Shown: positions 23,289-32,312, counted from the first letter of the stretch. The stretch is 64,000 bases of DNA from Streptomyces sp. HmicA12 (GCF_000373565.1 NZ_KB891817.1:16950-80949), one strand, 5' to 3'. A program made the numbers and translations. Notes: generated by a model from the letters alone, not told the origin.

Positions 23289-26276
23289 GTGCACGACCAC
23301 CGTGAAAGACCCGCAGGCCCCGGCTTCGGCAGACGCACCCTGCTCGCGGCGGCGACCGCGGCGCTCGCCGTCCCCGGCGCGCTGATCGCCTCGGCCCCGC
23401 CCGCCGCGGCGCGGGCCACGTACCCGTTCCGGGACCCGTCCCGCTCCGTCGCCGCCCGCGTCAGGGACCTGCTCGGCCGGCTCACGCTCGACGAGAGGAT
23501 CTCCCTCCTCCACCAGTACCAGCCGGCGATCGACCGGCTCGGGATCGCCTCGTTCCGCACCGGCACCGAGGCCCTGCACGGTGTCGCGTGGCTCGGGAGG
23601 GCCACGGTGTTCCCGCAGGCCATCGGGCTCGCCTCGACCTGGGACCCCGACCTCGTCGCCCGGGTCGGTGCGGCCGTCGGGGACGAGGCGCGCGGCTTCC
23701 AGCAGGAGCGGCCCGCCGGATGGGGCCTCAACCTGTGGGCGCCCGTGGTGAACCTGCTCCGCGATCCGCGCTGGGGGCGCAACGAGGAGGGCTACTCGGA
23801 GGACCCGTATCTGACCGGCGTGATCTCGACGGCGTACGGGAAGGGCCTGACCGGCGGTGACCCCGACCATCTGAAGACGGCGCCGACGCTCAAGCACTAC
23901 CTCGCCAACAACAACGAGGTCGACCGCACGACCACGTCGAGCGACCTGCGCCCGCGCGTCCTGCACGAGTACGACGAGGCGGCGTTCCGCCCGGCGATCG
24001 AGGCGGGCGCGGTGACCGGTGTGATGTCGGCGTACAACCTGGTCAACGGCCGTCCCTGCACGGTGAATCCGGACCTCGGCGACACCGTCCGCTCCTGGAC
24101 CGGCCGGGACCTGCTGAACGTGACGGACGCCTGGGCGCCCAACAATCTGGTCACCGGCAACGGATCGCAGGACTACCACCCCTCCCAGGTCGCGGCGGAC
24201 GCGGCGGCCCTCAAGGCGGGCATCGACAGCTTCACGACGGACGACACCAACTCCGCACCGACGACGACAGCCCTCAAGAAGGCGGTGGGGGAAGGGTTGT
24301 TGACGGAGTCCGACATCGATCGCGCCGCGGGTCACGTCCTCGCGATCCGGGTCAGGCTCGGCGAGTTCGACCCGGGCGGCGGCCGCTACGGCGGGATCGG
24401 CAAGGACGCGATCGACACCCCGGCCCACCGGGCGCTCGCCCGTGAGGCGGCGACGAAAGCGGCGGTGCTGCTGAAGAACGCGCACGGCACGCTGCCTCTG
24501 AACCGGGCCCGCACCGCTTCGGTCGCGGTGGTCGGCCCGCTCGCCGACACCCTCTGCACGGACTGGTACGCGGGCACGCTCCCGTACGCGGTGACACCGA
24601 GGGACGGCATCGCGGCCAAGCTGGGCGAGGCGGCCGTGACGGGCAGCGAGGGCGTGGACCGCATCGCGCTGCGCAACACCACGACCGGCGGCCGGATCAC
24701 GGCCGGTGCGGGCACGGCGGGTGCGCCGCTGCGCGAGAGCGACGCCGCGGCGGACGACACGACGGCGCAGTTCGACGTCTTCGACTGGGGTGCCGGGATC
24801 GTCACGCTGCGGGCCGCGGCGAACGGCCTGTTCGTGGGCCGCGGCGACGCGGGTTTCGTCAACGACCAGACACAGCCGGGTGGTTGGTACGTCCAGCAGC
24901 AGTTCACCCTGGAGGAGCGGCCGGACGGCACCGTCCTGGTGAAGTACGCGGGGTACGAGACCACCGAGTCCTGGTGGAGCTCGCCCGTCTACCTGGGGCC
25001 GACCGGCACGACCGGGCAGCTGGGGCTGGTGGAGAAGTCGGCGGCGGCCGCCTACGCGCGCGAGGTGGTCCGCTCCGGTACGCAGGACGCGGTCGCCGCG
25101 GTCACCGGCAAGGACGCGGCGATCGTCGTCATCGGCTCGATGCCCGCGATCAACGGCCGTGAGAACCACGACCGCCGGGACCTCGACATCGCCCCGGCGC
25201 AGGCGGCCCTCGTGGCGGCGGTGGCCGCGGCGAACCCGCGCACGGTCGTGATCGTCGAGAACAGCTACCCGACGGCGCTCGGTGAACTGGCCGCGCGGGT
25301 ACCGGCGTTGCTGTGGACCTCGCACGCGGGCCAGGAGACCGGCAACGCCCTCGCGGACCTCCTCTTCGGCGACGCGAACCCGGCGGGCCGCCTGACCCAG
25401 ACCTGGTACCGCTCCGTGGACGACCTCCCGTCCCTCCTCGCGTACGACATCATCAAGGACGAGCGCACGTACTGGTACTTCCGGGGCGAGCCGCTCCACC
25501 CCTTCGGCCACGGCCTGTCGTACACGTCGTTCTCGTACGGCGAGGTGAAGCGCTTCGACGGCGGCTACGCGGTCACGGTCACGAACACCGGCCGCCGCGC
25601 CGGGGACGAGGTCGTCCAGCTCTACGTCCATCAGCGGACCTCCCGCGACATCCAGCCGCTGCGCCGGCTGAGGTCCTTCGCCAGGGTGTCGCTCGCGCCG
25701 GGCGAGAGGAGGACGGTCCGGCTTCCCCTCACCCGCCGGGATCTCGCCCACTGGGACGTCACGCGCGACAAGTGGGTCGTGGAGTCCGCCACGTACGACA
25801 TCCTGGTCGGCGCCTCCTCCTCGGACATCCGCGCGCGGACGACCTGGAAGGTGGCGGGCGAGACCGTGCCGCCGCGCGACCTCTCGCGCACGACGCGCGC
25901 GGAGGCCTTCGACGACTACGCCGGACACCCCGCGATCCGCCTGGTGGACGAGTCGAAGGAGCGCGGCACGGCGGTAGCGGCGAGCGAGGACGGCGCGTGG
26001 GTGTCGTTCGCGGACACACGACTCGCGGGCGGGGCAGGTTCGTTCACGGCGCGGACGGCCGGCGCGGCGGGAACCCTGGAGATCCGCGTGGGCGGCCCCC
26101 GTGGACGCCTGCTGGGCGCCGTGACGTTCGCCGCGACGGCCTCGGTGTACGACTACGCCACGGTGTCCGCCCGTCTCGACGGCGCTCCCCGCGGCCGGAC
26201 CACGGTGTATGTGGTGCTCACGAAGGGCGTGCGCCTGGCCTCCTTCAGGCTCAGGACTTCGGGCGACGACGCGTGA
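23289..26276 (+). CDS. Secreted glycoside hydrolase family 3 enzyme with fascin-like insert and CBM-like C-terminus
   Basis: A 995-residue exported enzyme. The N-terminus has a twin-arginine signal (GRRTLLAAATAALAVPG). The GH3 N-domain spans about 45-370 with TGTEALHGVAW, NEEGYSEDPYL, KHYLANNNEVDR and the nucleophile region NVTDAWAP; the GH3 C-domain and an FnIII-like domain (HPFGHGLSYTSF to about 860) follow. Residues about 495-575 (TLRAAANGLFVGRG to VLVKYAGYE) interrupt the C-domain with a fascin-like beta-trefoil segment. The last ~120 residues look like a CBM6-type beta-sandwich. Probable beta-glucosidase or beta-xylosidase. GTG start after GAGGAG; operon with the sugar transporter. Confidence 0.9.
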   Translation: MHDHRERPAGPGFGRRTLLAAATAALAVPGALIASAPPAAARATYPFRDPSRSVAARVRDLLGRLTLDERISLLHQYQPAIDRLGIASFRTGTEALHGVAWLGRATVFPQAIGLASTWDPDLVARVGAAVGDEARGFQQERPAGWGLNLWAPVVNLLRDPRWGRNEEGYSEDPYLTGVISTAYGKGLTGGDPDHLKTAPTLKHYLANNNEVDRTTTSSDLRPRVLHEYDEAAFRPAIEAGAVTGVMSAYNLVNGRPCTVNPDLGDTVRSWTGRDLLNVTDAWAPNNLVTGNGSQDYHPSQVAADAAALKAGIDSFTTDDTNSAPTTTALKKAVGEGLLTESDIDRAAGHVLAIRVRLGEFDPGGGRYGGIGKDAIDTPAHRALAREAATKAAVLLKNAHGTLPLNRARTASVAVVGPLADTLCTDWYAGTLPYAVTPRDGIAAKLGEAAVTGSEGVDRIALRNTTTGGRITAGAGTAGAPLRESDAAADDTTAQFDVFDWGAGIVTLRAAANGLFVGRGDAGFVNDQTQPGGWYVQQQFTLEERPDGTVLVKYAGYETTESWWSSPVYLGPTGTTGQLGLVEKSAAAAYAREVVRSGTQDAVAAVTGKDAAIVVIGSMPAINGRENHDRRDLDIAPAQAALVAAVAAANPRTVVIVENSYPTALGELAARVPALLWTSHAGQETGNALADLLFGDANPAGRLTQTWYRSVDDLPSLLAYDIIKDERTYWYFRGEPLHPFGHGLSYTSFSYGEVKRFDGGYAVTVTNTGRRAGDEVVQLYVHQRTSRDIQPLRRLRSFARVSLAPGERRTVRLPLTRRDLAHWDVTRDKWVVESATYDILVGASSSDIRARTTWKVAGETVPPRDLSRTTRAEAFDDYAGHPAIRLVDESKERGTAVAASEDGAWVSFADTRLAGGAGSFTARTAGAAGTLEIRVGGPRGRLLGAVTFAATASVYDYATVSARLDGAPRGRTTVYVVLTKGVRLASFRLRTSGDDA

Positions 26277-26293
26277 CCCGGTGACGAGGGTGC

Positions 26294-26330
26294 GGGGCGA
26301 CGAGCATGCGGAGGCCCGCGCCGTCGCCCC
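26294..26330. terminator. Stem-loop between GH3 and PRC-barrel genes
   Basis: Inverted repeat GGGGCGACG (26294-26302) and CGTCGCCCC (26322-26330) lies between the convergent GH3 and PRC-barrel genes. It probably ends transcription from one or both sides. There is no T-run, which is usual in this GC range. Confidence 0.45.
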
Positions 26331-26338
26331 CGCCCTGG

Positions 26339-26707
26339 TCAACCGGTACCGGCGAGTCCGTAGTGCTCGTCGATCAGGGTCCGGTAGCCGGGGTCGGTGA
26401 CCCGCATGTCCCGGTCGAACCGCGGGGCGGCCTTGACCCTTTCCGCGTCGTGCCCGACCGACAGCGTCCGGGCCTCCTCGTCGATCGCGGTGACGGCCGC
26501 GATCGGCAGCAGCACCTTCTTGCTCAGCAGGACGTCTCTCGTATCGATCACGAGATGCTCGGTACCCACCTCGTGGGAGACGGCGTCCACCTTGCCCACC
26601 GATCCGTCCGTCGCCTCCACCGTGTAACCGACCAGGTCGGGGCCGAGCGGGCGCCGGGCCGCGCCGTCCGTCCCGTAAGGGTGCGGGGCGGTCAGGTCCT
26701 CGGTCAT
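26339..26707 (-). CDS. PRC-barrel domain protein
   Basis: A 122-residue soluble protein with one PRC-barrel domain at about 25-90 (LVGYTVEATDGSVGKVDAVS, HLVIDTRDVLLSKKVLLPIAAVTAID). The fold serves as a protein-contact module in photosynthetic reaction centres and in RimM. The C-terminal ~30 residues (DPGYRTLIDEHYGLAG) are an extension often seen in Streptomyces copies. ATG at 26707. Function unknown; convergent with the GH3 gene. Confidence 0.8.
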   Translation of the reverse strand: MTEDLTAPHPYGTDGAARRPLGPDLVGYTVEATDGSVGKVDAVSHEVGTEHLVIDTRDVLLSKKVLLPIAAVTAIDEEARTLSVGHDAERVKAAPRFDRDMRVTDPGYRTLIDEHYGLAGTG

Positions 26708-26974
26708 CGTCGTACTCCTCTCCGCCGCGAACGGCGTAGGACGGCCTCGACACGGAACGGCGCGGCCGCGGCCGTCCGGTCCGGCGCGCCTGGCCCCTCA
26801 CATGTCCGCCCGGCGCCCACCGAAACGTCTCCCGCGGGGTGACGGACGGCCCTCCGCACACACCAGTTGGCCACGGCAGGACAGGCGGAAGTCACACGAC
26901 CTTCACAAAGTCGCACTCGTGAACGTACCCGGACAGGGCAGGCGAACGGTACGACCGTGGGGAGGGAGTCCCTG

Positions 26975-27250
26975 ATGCTCTTCGTCGCCGTTCTACTCCT
27001 GCCGCTGATGGGATTGCTCCTCTACGGCATGGACCGCCTGGAGGACCGCGTCGTCCGCCCGGAAGGGCGCACCGGCGATCACCTGACAGAGCATCAAAAG
27101 GGCGCTCGTCCACGGCGCCACGCGCAGCGGCGCCACCTGCGGCTGATCCACGGCGGCGGGCGCAAGGCGTCCGGGCGTCACCGCGACCAACAGTCGCCCG
27201 CCGCAGGCGCGGACGCGGACACGGGCGCGGACCACGCCGAAACGGCCTGA
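26975..27250 (+). CDS. Small single-pass membrane protein
   Basis: A 91-residue protein: an N-terminal membrane helix (LFVAVLLLPLMGLLLYGMDRLED) followed by a basic, His/Arg-rich cytoplasmic tail and an Ala/Asp/Gly end. The ATG at 26975 has a strong GGGAGGGAG ribosome site just upstream. It resembles small conserved Streptomyces proteins of unknown role. No functional link to its neighbours is visible. Confidence 0.65.
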   Translation: MLFVAVLLLPLMGLLLYGMDRLEDRVVRPEGRTGDHLTEHQKGARPRRHAQRRHLRLIHGGGRKASGRHRDQQSPAAGADADTGADHAETA

Positions 27251-27296
27251 GCGGGCCGCGCGGAAGCGTGCGCAAGAATCGCAAGAAACAAACAGC

Positions 27297-27328
27297 ATTC
27301 CGCAATTCGGCATCTCGCTGGCGGAATT
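27297..27328. promoter_or_regulatory. Inverted repeat upstream of the GH87-like gene
   Basis: ATTCCGC and GCGGAAT form a 7-bp inverted repeat about 17 bp apart, roughly 100 bp before the gene, in a stretch that is much more AT-rich than its surroundings. It could be an operator for the secreted glycanase; this is a weak assignment. Confidence 0.25.
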
Positions 27329-27425
27329 CTCATACGACTCTCTTGTGGAATCCGGCCAAGTCGCCCTACTGTCACCGCACTTGGCCGCCACCCCCGCACG
27401 CCTTCCCGAGAGAATCGAGCACCGC

Positions 27426-29459
27426 ATGTCGTGGTCCTCCACCCGCCGAAGACCAGCCCGGTTCGCCGCCACCCTGACGGCGGCCGCGGCCGGCCTCTCG
27501 CTCGCCGTCGTCCAGCCGGCCCTGGCCTCGGACACCGGCACCGGCACCACGCCCGTGACCCGCGCGGCACTCGACCCGTCCCTCGTCACGGGCCGCGGCG
27601 CCGACGTCCCGTTCGTCGAGCAGGAGGCGGAGAGCGCGCGGACGAACGGTGAGGTCATCGGCCCCGACCGGACGGCGTACACCCTGCCGTCGGAGGCGTC
27701 GGGGCGCTCGGCGGTGAAGCTGAGGCCGGGCCAGTACGTCGAGTTCACACTCCCCCGCGCGGCGAACGCGCTGACCGTGCGCTACAGCATCCCGGACGCT
27801 CCGAACGGCGGCGGGATCACGGCCCCGCTGGACCTGACGGTCGGCGGGAAGCGCCAGGCCCCGGTGACGCTGACCTCCCAGTACTCCTGGCTGTACAACC
27901 AGTACCCGTTCAGCAACGACCCGCAGGCCGACCTGCTGCACTCCGACTGGTGGATCACGGAGTGCGGCTGCGTGCCGAGCGCCACCACCCCGGCTCCCGT
28001 CATCGACAAGCCGTTCCGGCCCAGCCACTTCTACGACGAGCGGCGCGTCAAGCTGTCCAGGACCTACCGGGCCGGGGACACGGTCCGGCTGACGGCGCCC
28101 ACCGGCACCAAGGCCGCCTGGACCGTCGTCGACCTCCTCGACTCGGAGCTGGTCGGCGCCCCGCACGTGGACCTGCGCGCCGTGAATCCCCTGGTCTACG
28201 GCGCCGACCCGACCGGCCGCCGCGACTCGGCCGACGCCATCGACAAGGCGATCGCGACCGCGAAGCGCCGGCACCTCAAGGTCTACCTGCCCCCGGGCAC
28301 GTACCAGGTGAACCGGCACATCGTCGTCGACGACGTGACGATCGAGGGCGCGGGCAACTGGTACACGACCATCAAGGGCCACCAGGTCACATTGGACGAA
28401 CCCGCGCCCGACGGGTCCGTGCACACCGGTGTGGGCTTCTACGGCAAGGACGCGGCCGACGGCGGCAGCACCGACGTGCACCTGTCCGGCTTCGCGATCG
28501 AGGGTGACGTCCGTGAGCGCGTCGACACGGACCAGGTGAACGCGATCGGCGGCGCGATGAGCGACTCCACGATCGACGGCCTGTACCTCCACCACACCAA
28601 GGTCGGCCTGTGGTTCGACGGCCCGATGAAGAACGTCCGCGTGACGCGCAACGTCATCGCCGATCAGATCGCCGACGGCCTCAACTTCCATACGGGCGTG
28701 ACCGATTCGCTCGTCTCTCAGAACTTCGTGCGCAACACGGGCGACGACGCGCTCGCCATGTGGTCGGAGAAGCGGCAGGACGCGCGCAACACGTTCTCCC
28801 GCAACACGATCCAGACCCCGGTCCTCGCCAACGGCATCGCCCTGTACGGCGGCACCGACAACAAGGTCACCGGGAACCTGATCGCCGACCCGGTCCGTGA
28901 GGGCAGCGCCATCCAGATCGGCTCCCGCTTCGGCGCCGAGCCGTTCACCGGCCACGTCCGGATCACCGACAACACGACGGTGCGCGCGGGCACGTTCGAG
29001 CTGAACTGGAAGATCGGGCTCGGGGCGATCTGGTTCTACGCCCTGGAGAAGGACATCGACGCCGACATCGAGGTCACCGGGGACCACTTCCTCGACAACA
29101 CCTACAACGCGATCATGCTCGTCTCCGACTTCCCGGTGAAGGACAAGTACAAGATCACGAACGTGCGCTTCAAGGACATCCGCGTCGACGGCACCGGCAC
29201 CTCGGTGCTCAGCGCCCGCGCGGCGGGGTCGGCGTCGTTCGAGAACGTGGACGCCCGCAACGTCGGCGCGGTCGGCGTCAACAACTGCGGCTCGTTCAAC
29301 TTCCCCGCCACCGGTTCGGAATTCACGGTCGAGGACCGAGGCGGCAACGACGGTGGCGGCACCACGGGCCCCTGGCTCGCCGCGTGGGAGCTGCCGAACA
29401 CGATCACCTGCGACGACCGCCCGCCGGTCGTGGCGCCGCCCGCCCCCGGCACGTGGTGA
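27426..29459 (+). CDS. Secreted beta-helix glycoside hydrolase, GH87-like (alpha-1,3-glucanase/mycodextranase type)
   Basis: A 677-residue secreted enzyme. Residues 1-35 form a signal peptide (RRPARFAATLTAAAAGLSLAVVQPALA). Residues about 55-210 form a CBM-like beta-sandwich (VEQEAESARTNGEVIG, RPGQYVEFTLP). Then a right-handed parallel beta-helix starts at NPLVYGADPTGRRDSADAIDKAIA and runs to about 640. Asp-rich turns such as IADGLNFHTGV, NTGDDALAMWSEK and the FAIEGDVRERVDTDQVNAIGG block match my recollection of GH87 enzymes. Substrate alpha-1,3- or mixed alpha-glucan is inferred. ATG at 27426; an upstream in-frame codon at 27345 would add an unlikely N-terminus. Confidence 0.8.
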   Translation: MSWSSTRRRPARFAATLTAAAAGLSLAVVQPALASDTGTGTTPVTRAALDPSLVTGRGADVPFVEQEAESARTNGEVIGPDRTAYTLPSEASGRSAVKLRPGQYVEFTLPRAANALTVRYSIPDAPNGGGITAPLDLTVGGKRQAPVTLTSQYSWLYNQYPFSNDPQADLLHSDWWITECGCVPSATTPAPVIDKPFRPSHFYDERRVKLSRTYRAGDTVRLTAPTGTKAAWTVVDLLDSELVGAPHVDLRAVNPLVYGADPTGRRDSADAIDKAIATAKRRHLKVYLPPGTYQVNRHIVVDDVTIEGAGNWYTTIKGHQVTLDEPAPDGSVHTGVGFYGKDAADGGSTDVHLSGFAIEGDVRERVDTDQVNAIGGAMSDSTIDGLYLHHTKVGLWFDGPMKNVRVTRNVIADQIADGLNFHTGVTDSLVSQNFVRNTGDDALAMWSEKRQDARNTFSRNTIQTPVLANGIALYGGTDNKVTGNLIADPVREGSAIQIGSRFGAEPFTGHVRITDNTTVRAGTFELNWKIGLGAIWFYALEKDIDADIEVTGDHFLDNTYNAIMLVSDFPVKDKYKITNVRFKDIRVDGTGTSVLSARAAGSASFENVDARNVGAVGVNNCGSFNFPATGSEFTVEDRGGNDGGGTTGPWLAAWELPNTITCDDRPPVVAPPAPGTW

Positions 29460-29483
29460 GGTGACGTGAACTGAGGCGGACCG

Positions 29484-29516
29484 TGTGCCCCGGGGTGCCT
29501 GACACTCCGGGGCACA
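29484..29516. terminator. Bidirectional terminator hairpin
   Basis: A 14-bp stem with one mismatch (29484-29497 against 29503-29516, loop CCTGA) lies between the convergent GH87-like gene and the small gene at 29523. A strong GC hairpin in this position should stop transcription from both sides. Confidence 0.6.
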
Positions 29517-29522
29517 GGCCTG

Positions 29523-29831
29523 TCACACCCCGGAGGACGTCTCCCGGATCAGCGGTTCGAACTCCCGCCGCACGTAGGCGTCGAAAGGCTCCGTCAGCGC
29601 GCCGTCGATCACCCGCCGCACCCGGTGCTCGGCCGCGAACTCCTTGAGCGCCGCGCGGGAGTCCGGCTCCACACCGCCGCCGATGATCAGCACGCCGAAC
29701 TCCTCGGCCTCCAGCAGCGTCCTGGCCTCCTCGTCGGAGCTCACTCCGTCCGCGTCGAAACCGTCCGCGCGCAGTGTGGCCAGCACCTCCGTCACCCTGG
29801 CGGGCATCCTTCCCAGCACCAGCGTCCTCAT
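29523..29831 (-). CDS. Small receiver-like protein, unknown function
   Basis: A 102-residue soluble protein with alternating strands and helices like a response-regulator receiver: MRTLVLGRM as strand one, an acidic helix region, then FGVLIIGGGV where receivers carry the phosphorylated Asp. That Asp is absent, so phosphorylation is unlikely. ATG at 29831 follows a GAGAGGAA site; the longer frame to 29900 lacks one. I do not recognise a named family. Confidence 0.6.
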   Translation of the reverse strand: MRTLVLGRMPARVTEVLATLRADGFDADGVSSDEEARTLLEAEEFGVLIIGGGVEPDSRAALKEFAAEHRVRRVIDGALTEPFDAYVRREFEPLIRETSSGV

Positions 29832-29924
29832 GATCGTTCCTCTCGGGTACGTCGACAGGGGCGTACCCGAACCTAGAACCTCAAGCGGACTTGAGGTCAA
29901 CCCCGGCGTTGTCAGTGCTCACGG

Positions 29925-30030
29925 CTAGGGTGCGAGGTGTGGGCCGGCGGACTTCCTGGAGACCAGCTCGGCCGGGAACAGCAGGTCCGACCGGCGCTGT
30001 TGCATCGACGAGGACAGCGCGGCGGGACCC
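29925..30030 (-). pseudogene. 3' remnant of a LacI-family regulator
   Basis: On the minus strand a short frame ends QRRSDLLFPAELVSRKSAGPHLAP and then stops at 29925. The segment LLFPAELVSRKS resembles the usual C-terminal tail of LacI repressors. Nothing upstream in any frame looks like the rest of such a protein, so only about 35 codons survive. Confidence 0.35.
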
Positions 30031-30082
30031 GCCGCGCACTCGAACCGAGACGTTTTGACGTTTTTCCGCAGGAGGACTTTCT

Positions 30083-30916
30083 ATGACTCACCGTCCCTTG
30101 ACGCTCATGGCGGTGCACGCCCACCCCGACGACGAGGCCACCAGCACCGGAGGGGTCCTCGCGCGGTACGCGGCGGAGGGATTCCGCACGGTGCTCGTGA
30201 CGTGTACGGACGGCGGTTGCGGTGACGGTCCAGGGGGTGTCAAGCCGGGTGATCCCGGACACGATGCGCAGGCCGTCGCCGCGATGCGCCGTCAGGAACT
30301 CGAGGCGAGTCGCGACGTCCTGAAGATCAGTGATCTGGAGATGTTGGACTACGCCGACTCCGGGATGATGGGCTGGCCCAGCAACGACGCCCCCGGATCC
30401 TTCTGGCGGACCCCCGTGGAGGAAGCCGCGGCCCGGCTCGCGGAGCTCATGCGGCACTACCGCCCCGATGTGGTCGTCACCTACGACGAGAACGGCTTCT
30501 ACGGGCACCCCGACCACATTCAGGCGCACCGCATCACGATGGCGGCGGTGGAGATGACCGACCTGACGCCGAAGGTGTACTGGACGACGATGCCGCGTTC
30601 GGGGATGCAGCGGTTCGGCGAGATCATGCGCGAGTTCCACCCGGACATGCCGGAGCCGGACCCGGCCGAGGCCGCCGCGATGGCCGAGATCGGACTCCCC
30701 GACGACGAGATCACCACGTGGGTGGACACCACCGCGTTCAGCGGGCAGAAGTTCGACTCGCTGGCCGCGCACGCCAGTCAGGGCGAGAACATCTTCTTCC
30801 TCAAGATGGGCAAGGAGAGGTTCGGCGAGTTCATGGGCATGGAGACCTTCGTACGCGTCCAGGACTCCACCGGCGCGGACCTGCCCGAGAACGATCTCTT
30901 CGCGGGACTGCGCTGA
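30083..30916 (+). CDS. PIG-L family deacetylase, Mca-like
   Basis: A 277-residue zinc amidohydrolase of the GlcNAc-PI de-N-acetylase/mycothiol-conjugate amidase family. The metal site motif AHPDDEATSTGG is at residues 13-24, with the second site in YGHPDHIQAH around 146. This size and layout fit mycothiol S-conjugate amidase (Mca) or MshB better than the short PIG-L deacetylases. Mca cleaves mycothiol adducts in detoxification; MshB acts in mycothiol synthesis. The exact substrate is not settled by sequence. ATG at 30083 follows a strong AGGAGGA site. Confidence 0.85.
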   Translation: MTHRPLTLMAVHAHPDDEATSTGGVLARYAAEGFRTVLVTCTDGGCGDGPGGVKPGDPGHDAQAVAAMRRQELEASRDVLKISDLEMLDYADSGMMGWPSNDAPGSFWRTPVEEAAARLAELMRHYRPDVVVTYDENGFYGHPDHIQAHRITMAAVEMTDLTPKVYWTTMPRSGMQRFGEIMREFHPDMPEPDPAEAAAMAEIGLPDDEITTWVDTTAFSGQKFDSLAAHASQGENIFFLKMGKERFGEFMGMETFVRVQDSTGADLPENDLFAGLR

Positions 30917-30928
30917 CCGGTCCGTCTT

Positions 30929-30958
30929 CACGGCGCGAACGGACGTGTTCGCGCCGTG
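30929..30958. terminator. Bidirectional terminator hairpin
   Basis: A perfect 12-bp stem, CACGGCGCGAAC (30929-30940) with GTTCGCGCCGTG (30947-30958) and a 6-base loop, lies between the convergent deacetylase gene and the small membrane-protein gene. Confidence 0.65.
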
Positions 30959-30962
30959 TCCG

Positions 30963-31157
30963 TCACATGAGCGAGCTGATGGCGGTCACCGCGGAGTCCA
31001 GTGTCGAGGACACGGCGGATGCCGCGGACGTGCCCGCGAGGTAGAAGCCGAATGCCGCGCCCACGACGATGTGGGAGAGCTTTCCGTCGCCTTTTCGCAG
31101 CAGGAAGACCACCGCGACGATCAGGACGAGGAACACGGGCAGATGCAGGGCGTTCAT
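30963..31157 (-). CDS. Small hydrophobic membrane protein
   Basis: A 64-residue protein with two predicted membrane helices, LPVFLVLIVAVVFLL (7-21) and HIVVGAAFGFYLAGTSA (about 30-48), joined by a short basic loop (RKGDGK). The ATG at 31157 is preferred over GTG at 31166 because GAGG lies at proper spacing before it. Similar 60-70-residue proteins occur in several copies in Streptomyces, often in accessory regions; the role is unknown. Confidence 0.6.
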   Translation of the reverse strand: MNALHLPVFLVLIVAVVFLLRKGDGKLSHIVVGAAFGFYLAGTSAASAVSSTLDSAVTAISSLM

Positions 31158-31326
31158 CGTTTTCACCTCATGTCCCGGCTTGTCGCGGGTGCGCCCCGCG
31201 GTTGCCGGTGGCAGTCCGTCACGGCCGCTGCCACAACGGTCAGGCTATGACCGCACGGTCGCTCCTGCCACTCGAATGGACGCGGACCGTGACGACGGTC
31301 CGCCGGGTGTCCGAGGCCCTCCCGGC

Positions 31327-31883
31327 TCAGCCCGGCCCGGCTCCGGCGGGCGAGGGCGCCGCTGTGCCGGCGCGGAGCACCAGCGGGGTGGCGAGTTCGA
31401 CGCGGGGCAGGTTCACGTCCTCGCCGTCGATTCGTCGGTACCGCCGGGTCGACGTTGCCGACCGGGTCGACGAGCACGTACGGGATGCCGTGCGCGCCCA
31501 GCTTCGTACGTTGCCGTGGGGCGAGGTCGGAGACGACGCGGATGGCGCCGTCCGAGCGGCGGGCCGCGAGCTGGTCGAGCCGGGCGTTGGTGTCGACGGT
31601 GCTGCCGTGCGCGGCGGAGAGCGTCATGCCGACGCCCCCGTCGCGCAAGGCCTGCTCCGCGCCACGGATGATCTCGATCGACCACAGGCTGTCGAGCTCG
31701 ATGAGGACGAGGTCGACGACTCCGCCCCGATGTCGTGCCCGCCGGGGCTGGTGGTGGCGGCCGGGCCATGATCGCGCGGATCCGGTCGCGGGTCGCCGTG
31801 GAGACGTCGACGCGTCCGTTGAGCACCTTCGACACGGTCGCCGTGGGCACGCCGGCCTCGGCCGCGATGGTGCCGATGGTCAC
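31327..31883 (-). pseudogene. Broken LacI-family regulator gene
   Basis: Three pieces of one LacI-type protein appear in order but in three different frames. First is the HTH (VTIGTIAAEAGVPTATVSKVL, from GTG 31883). Second is the first sensor half (DLVLIELDSLWSIEIIRGAEQALRDGGVG to VLVDPVGNVDPAVPT). Third is the C-terminal tail (DGEDVNLPRVELATPLVLR, stop at 31327). At least one frameshift separates pieces one and two, and about 150 residues are missing before piece three. The gene cannot make a working repressor. Confidence 0.75.
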
Positions 31884-31982
31884 CTCGCCGCTGATCGTTG
31901 GGTCATGTGCCGCCTGTTCCCGTCCGCCTGATCCGTCGTCACCCCCGCGTGCCGTGGTGGGCCAGCACCGCTGTCTTCGCGG

Positions 31983-32312
31983 GAAGACGACGGTGCGGCG
32001 CTGCGGGCGGTCTCCGGGTACGGCCACGGCGGCGGCCGGCTCCACGTGCCGGCCCCGGTCGCGGGTCGCCAGGCGCAGGACGCGGCCCGGCTCCTCGTCG
32101 TGGGTGAGGTGGGCGTAGTGCCACAGGCCCGTGGTGTAGAGATGGACCAGGCCCGCCGTCTGCCGTGGCGAGGCGGGGTCGAAGGCGACCTCCGCGTCGA
32201 ACGTGAAGCCGGTGTGCTGCTGACGGCGGGCGACGAGGCTCTGCCGGTGCCGGGAGGACAGCGACTCGGCGCCGCGCAGCCGGACGCCGCCGCCCGCGAG
32301 GGGCGTGAGCCA
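31983..32312 (-). pseudogene. Remnant of a GH43-type beta-xylosidase C-terminal domain
   Basis: About 110 codons match the C-terminal concanavalin-like domain of GH43 xylosidases: W-L-T-P-L near the start, then VRLRGAESLSS, QSLVARRQQHTGFTFDAEV, and QTAGLVHLYTTGLWHYAHL. The catalytic beta-propeller that should precede it is absent, and the similarity ends about 30 codons later. It sits next to the broken LacI gene, so a small xylan-related locus probably decayed here. Confidence 0.5.

Noticed and set aside
23283..26861. A 1192-residue open frame on the minus strand, opposite the GH3 gene
   Set aside because: It is antisense to clear GH3 motifs, is very rich in Arg, Val and Gly, and has no recognisable domain.
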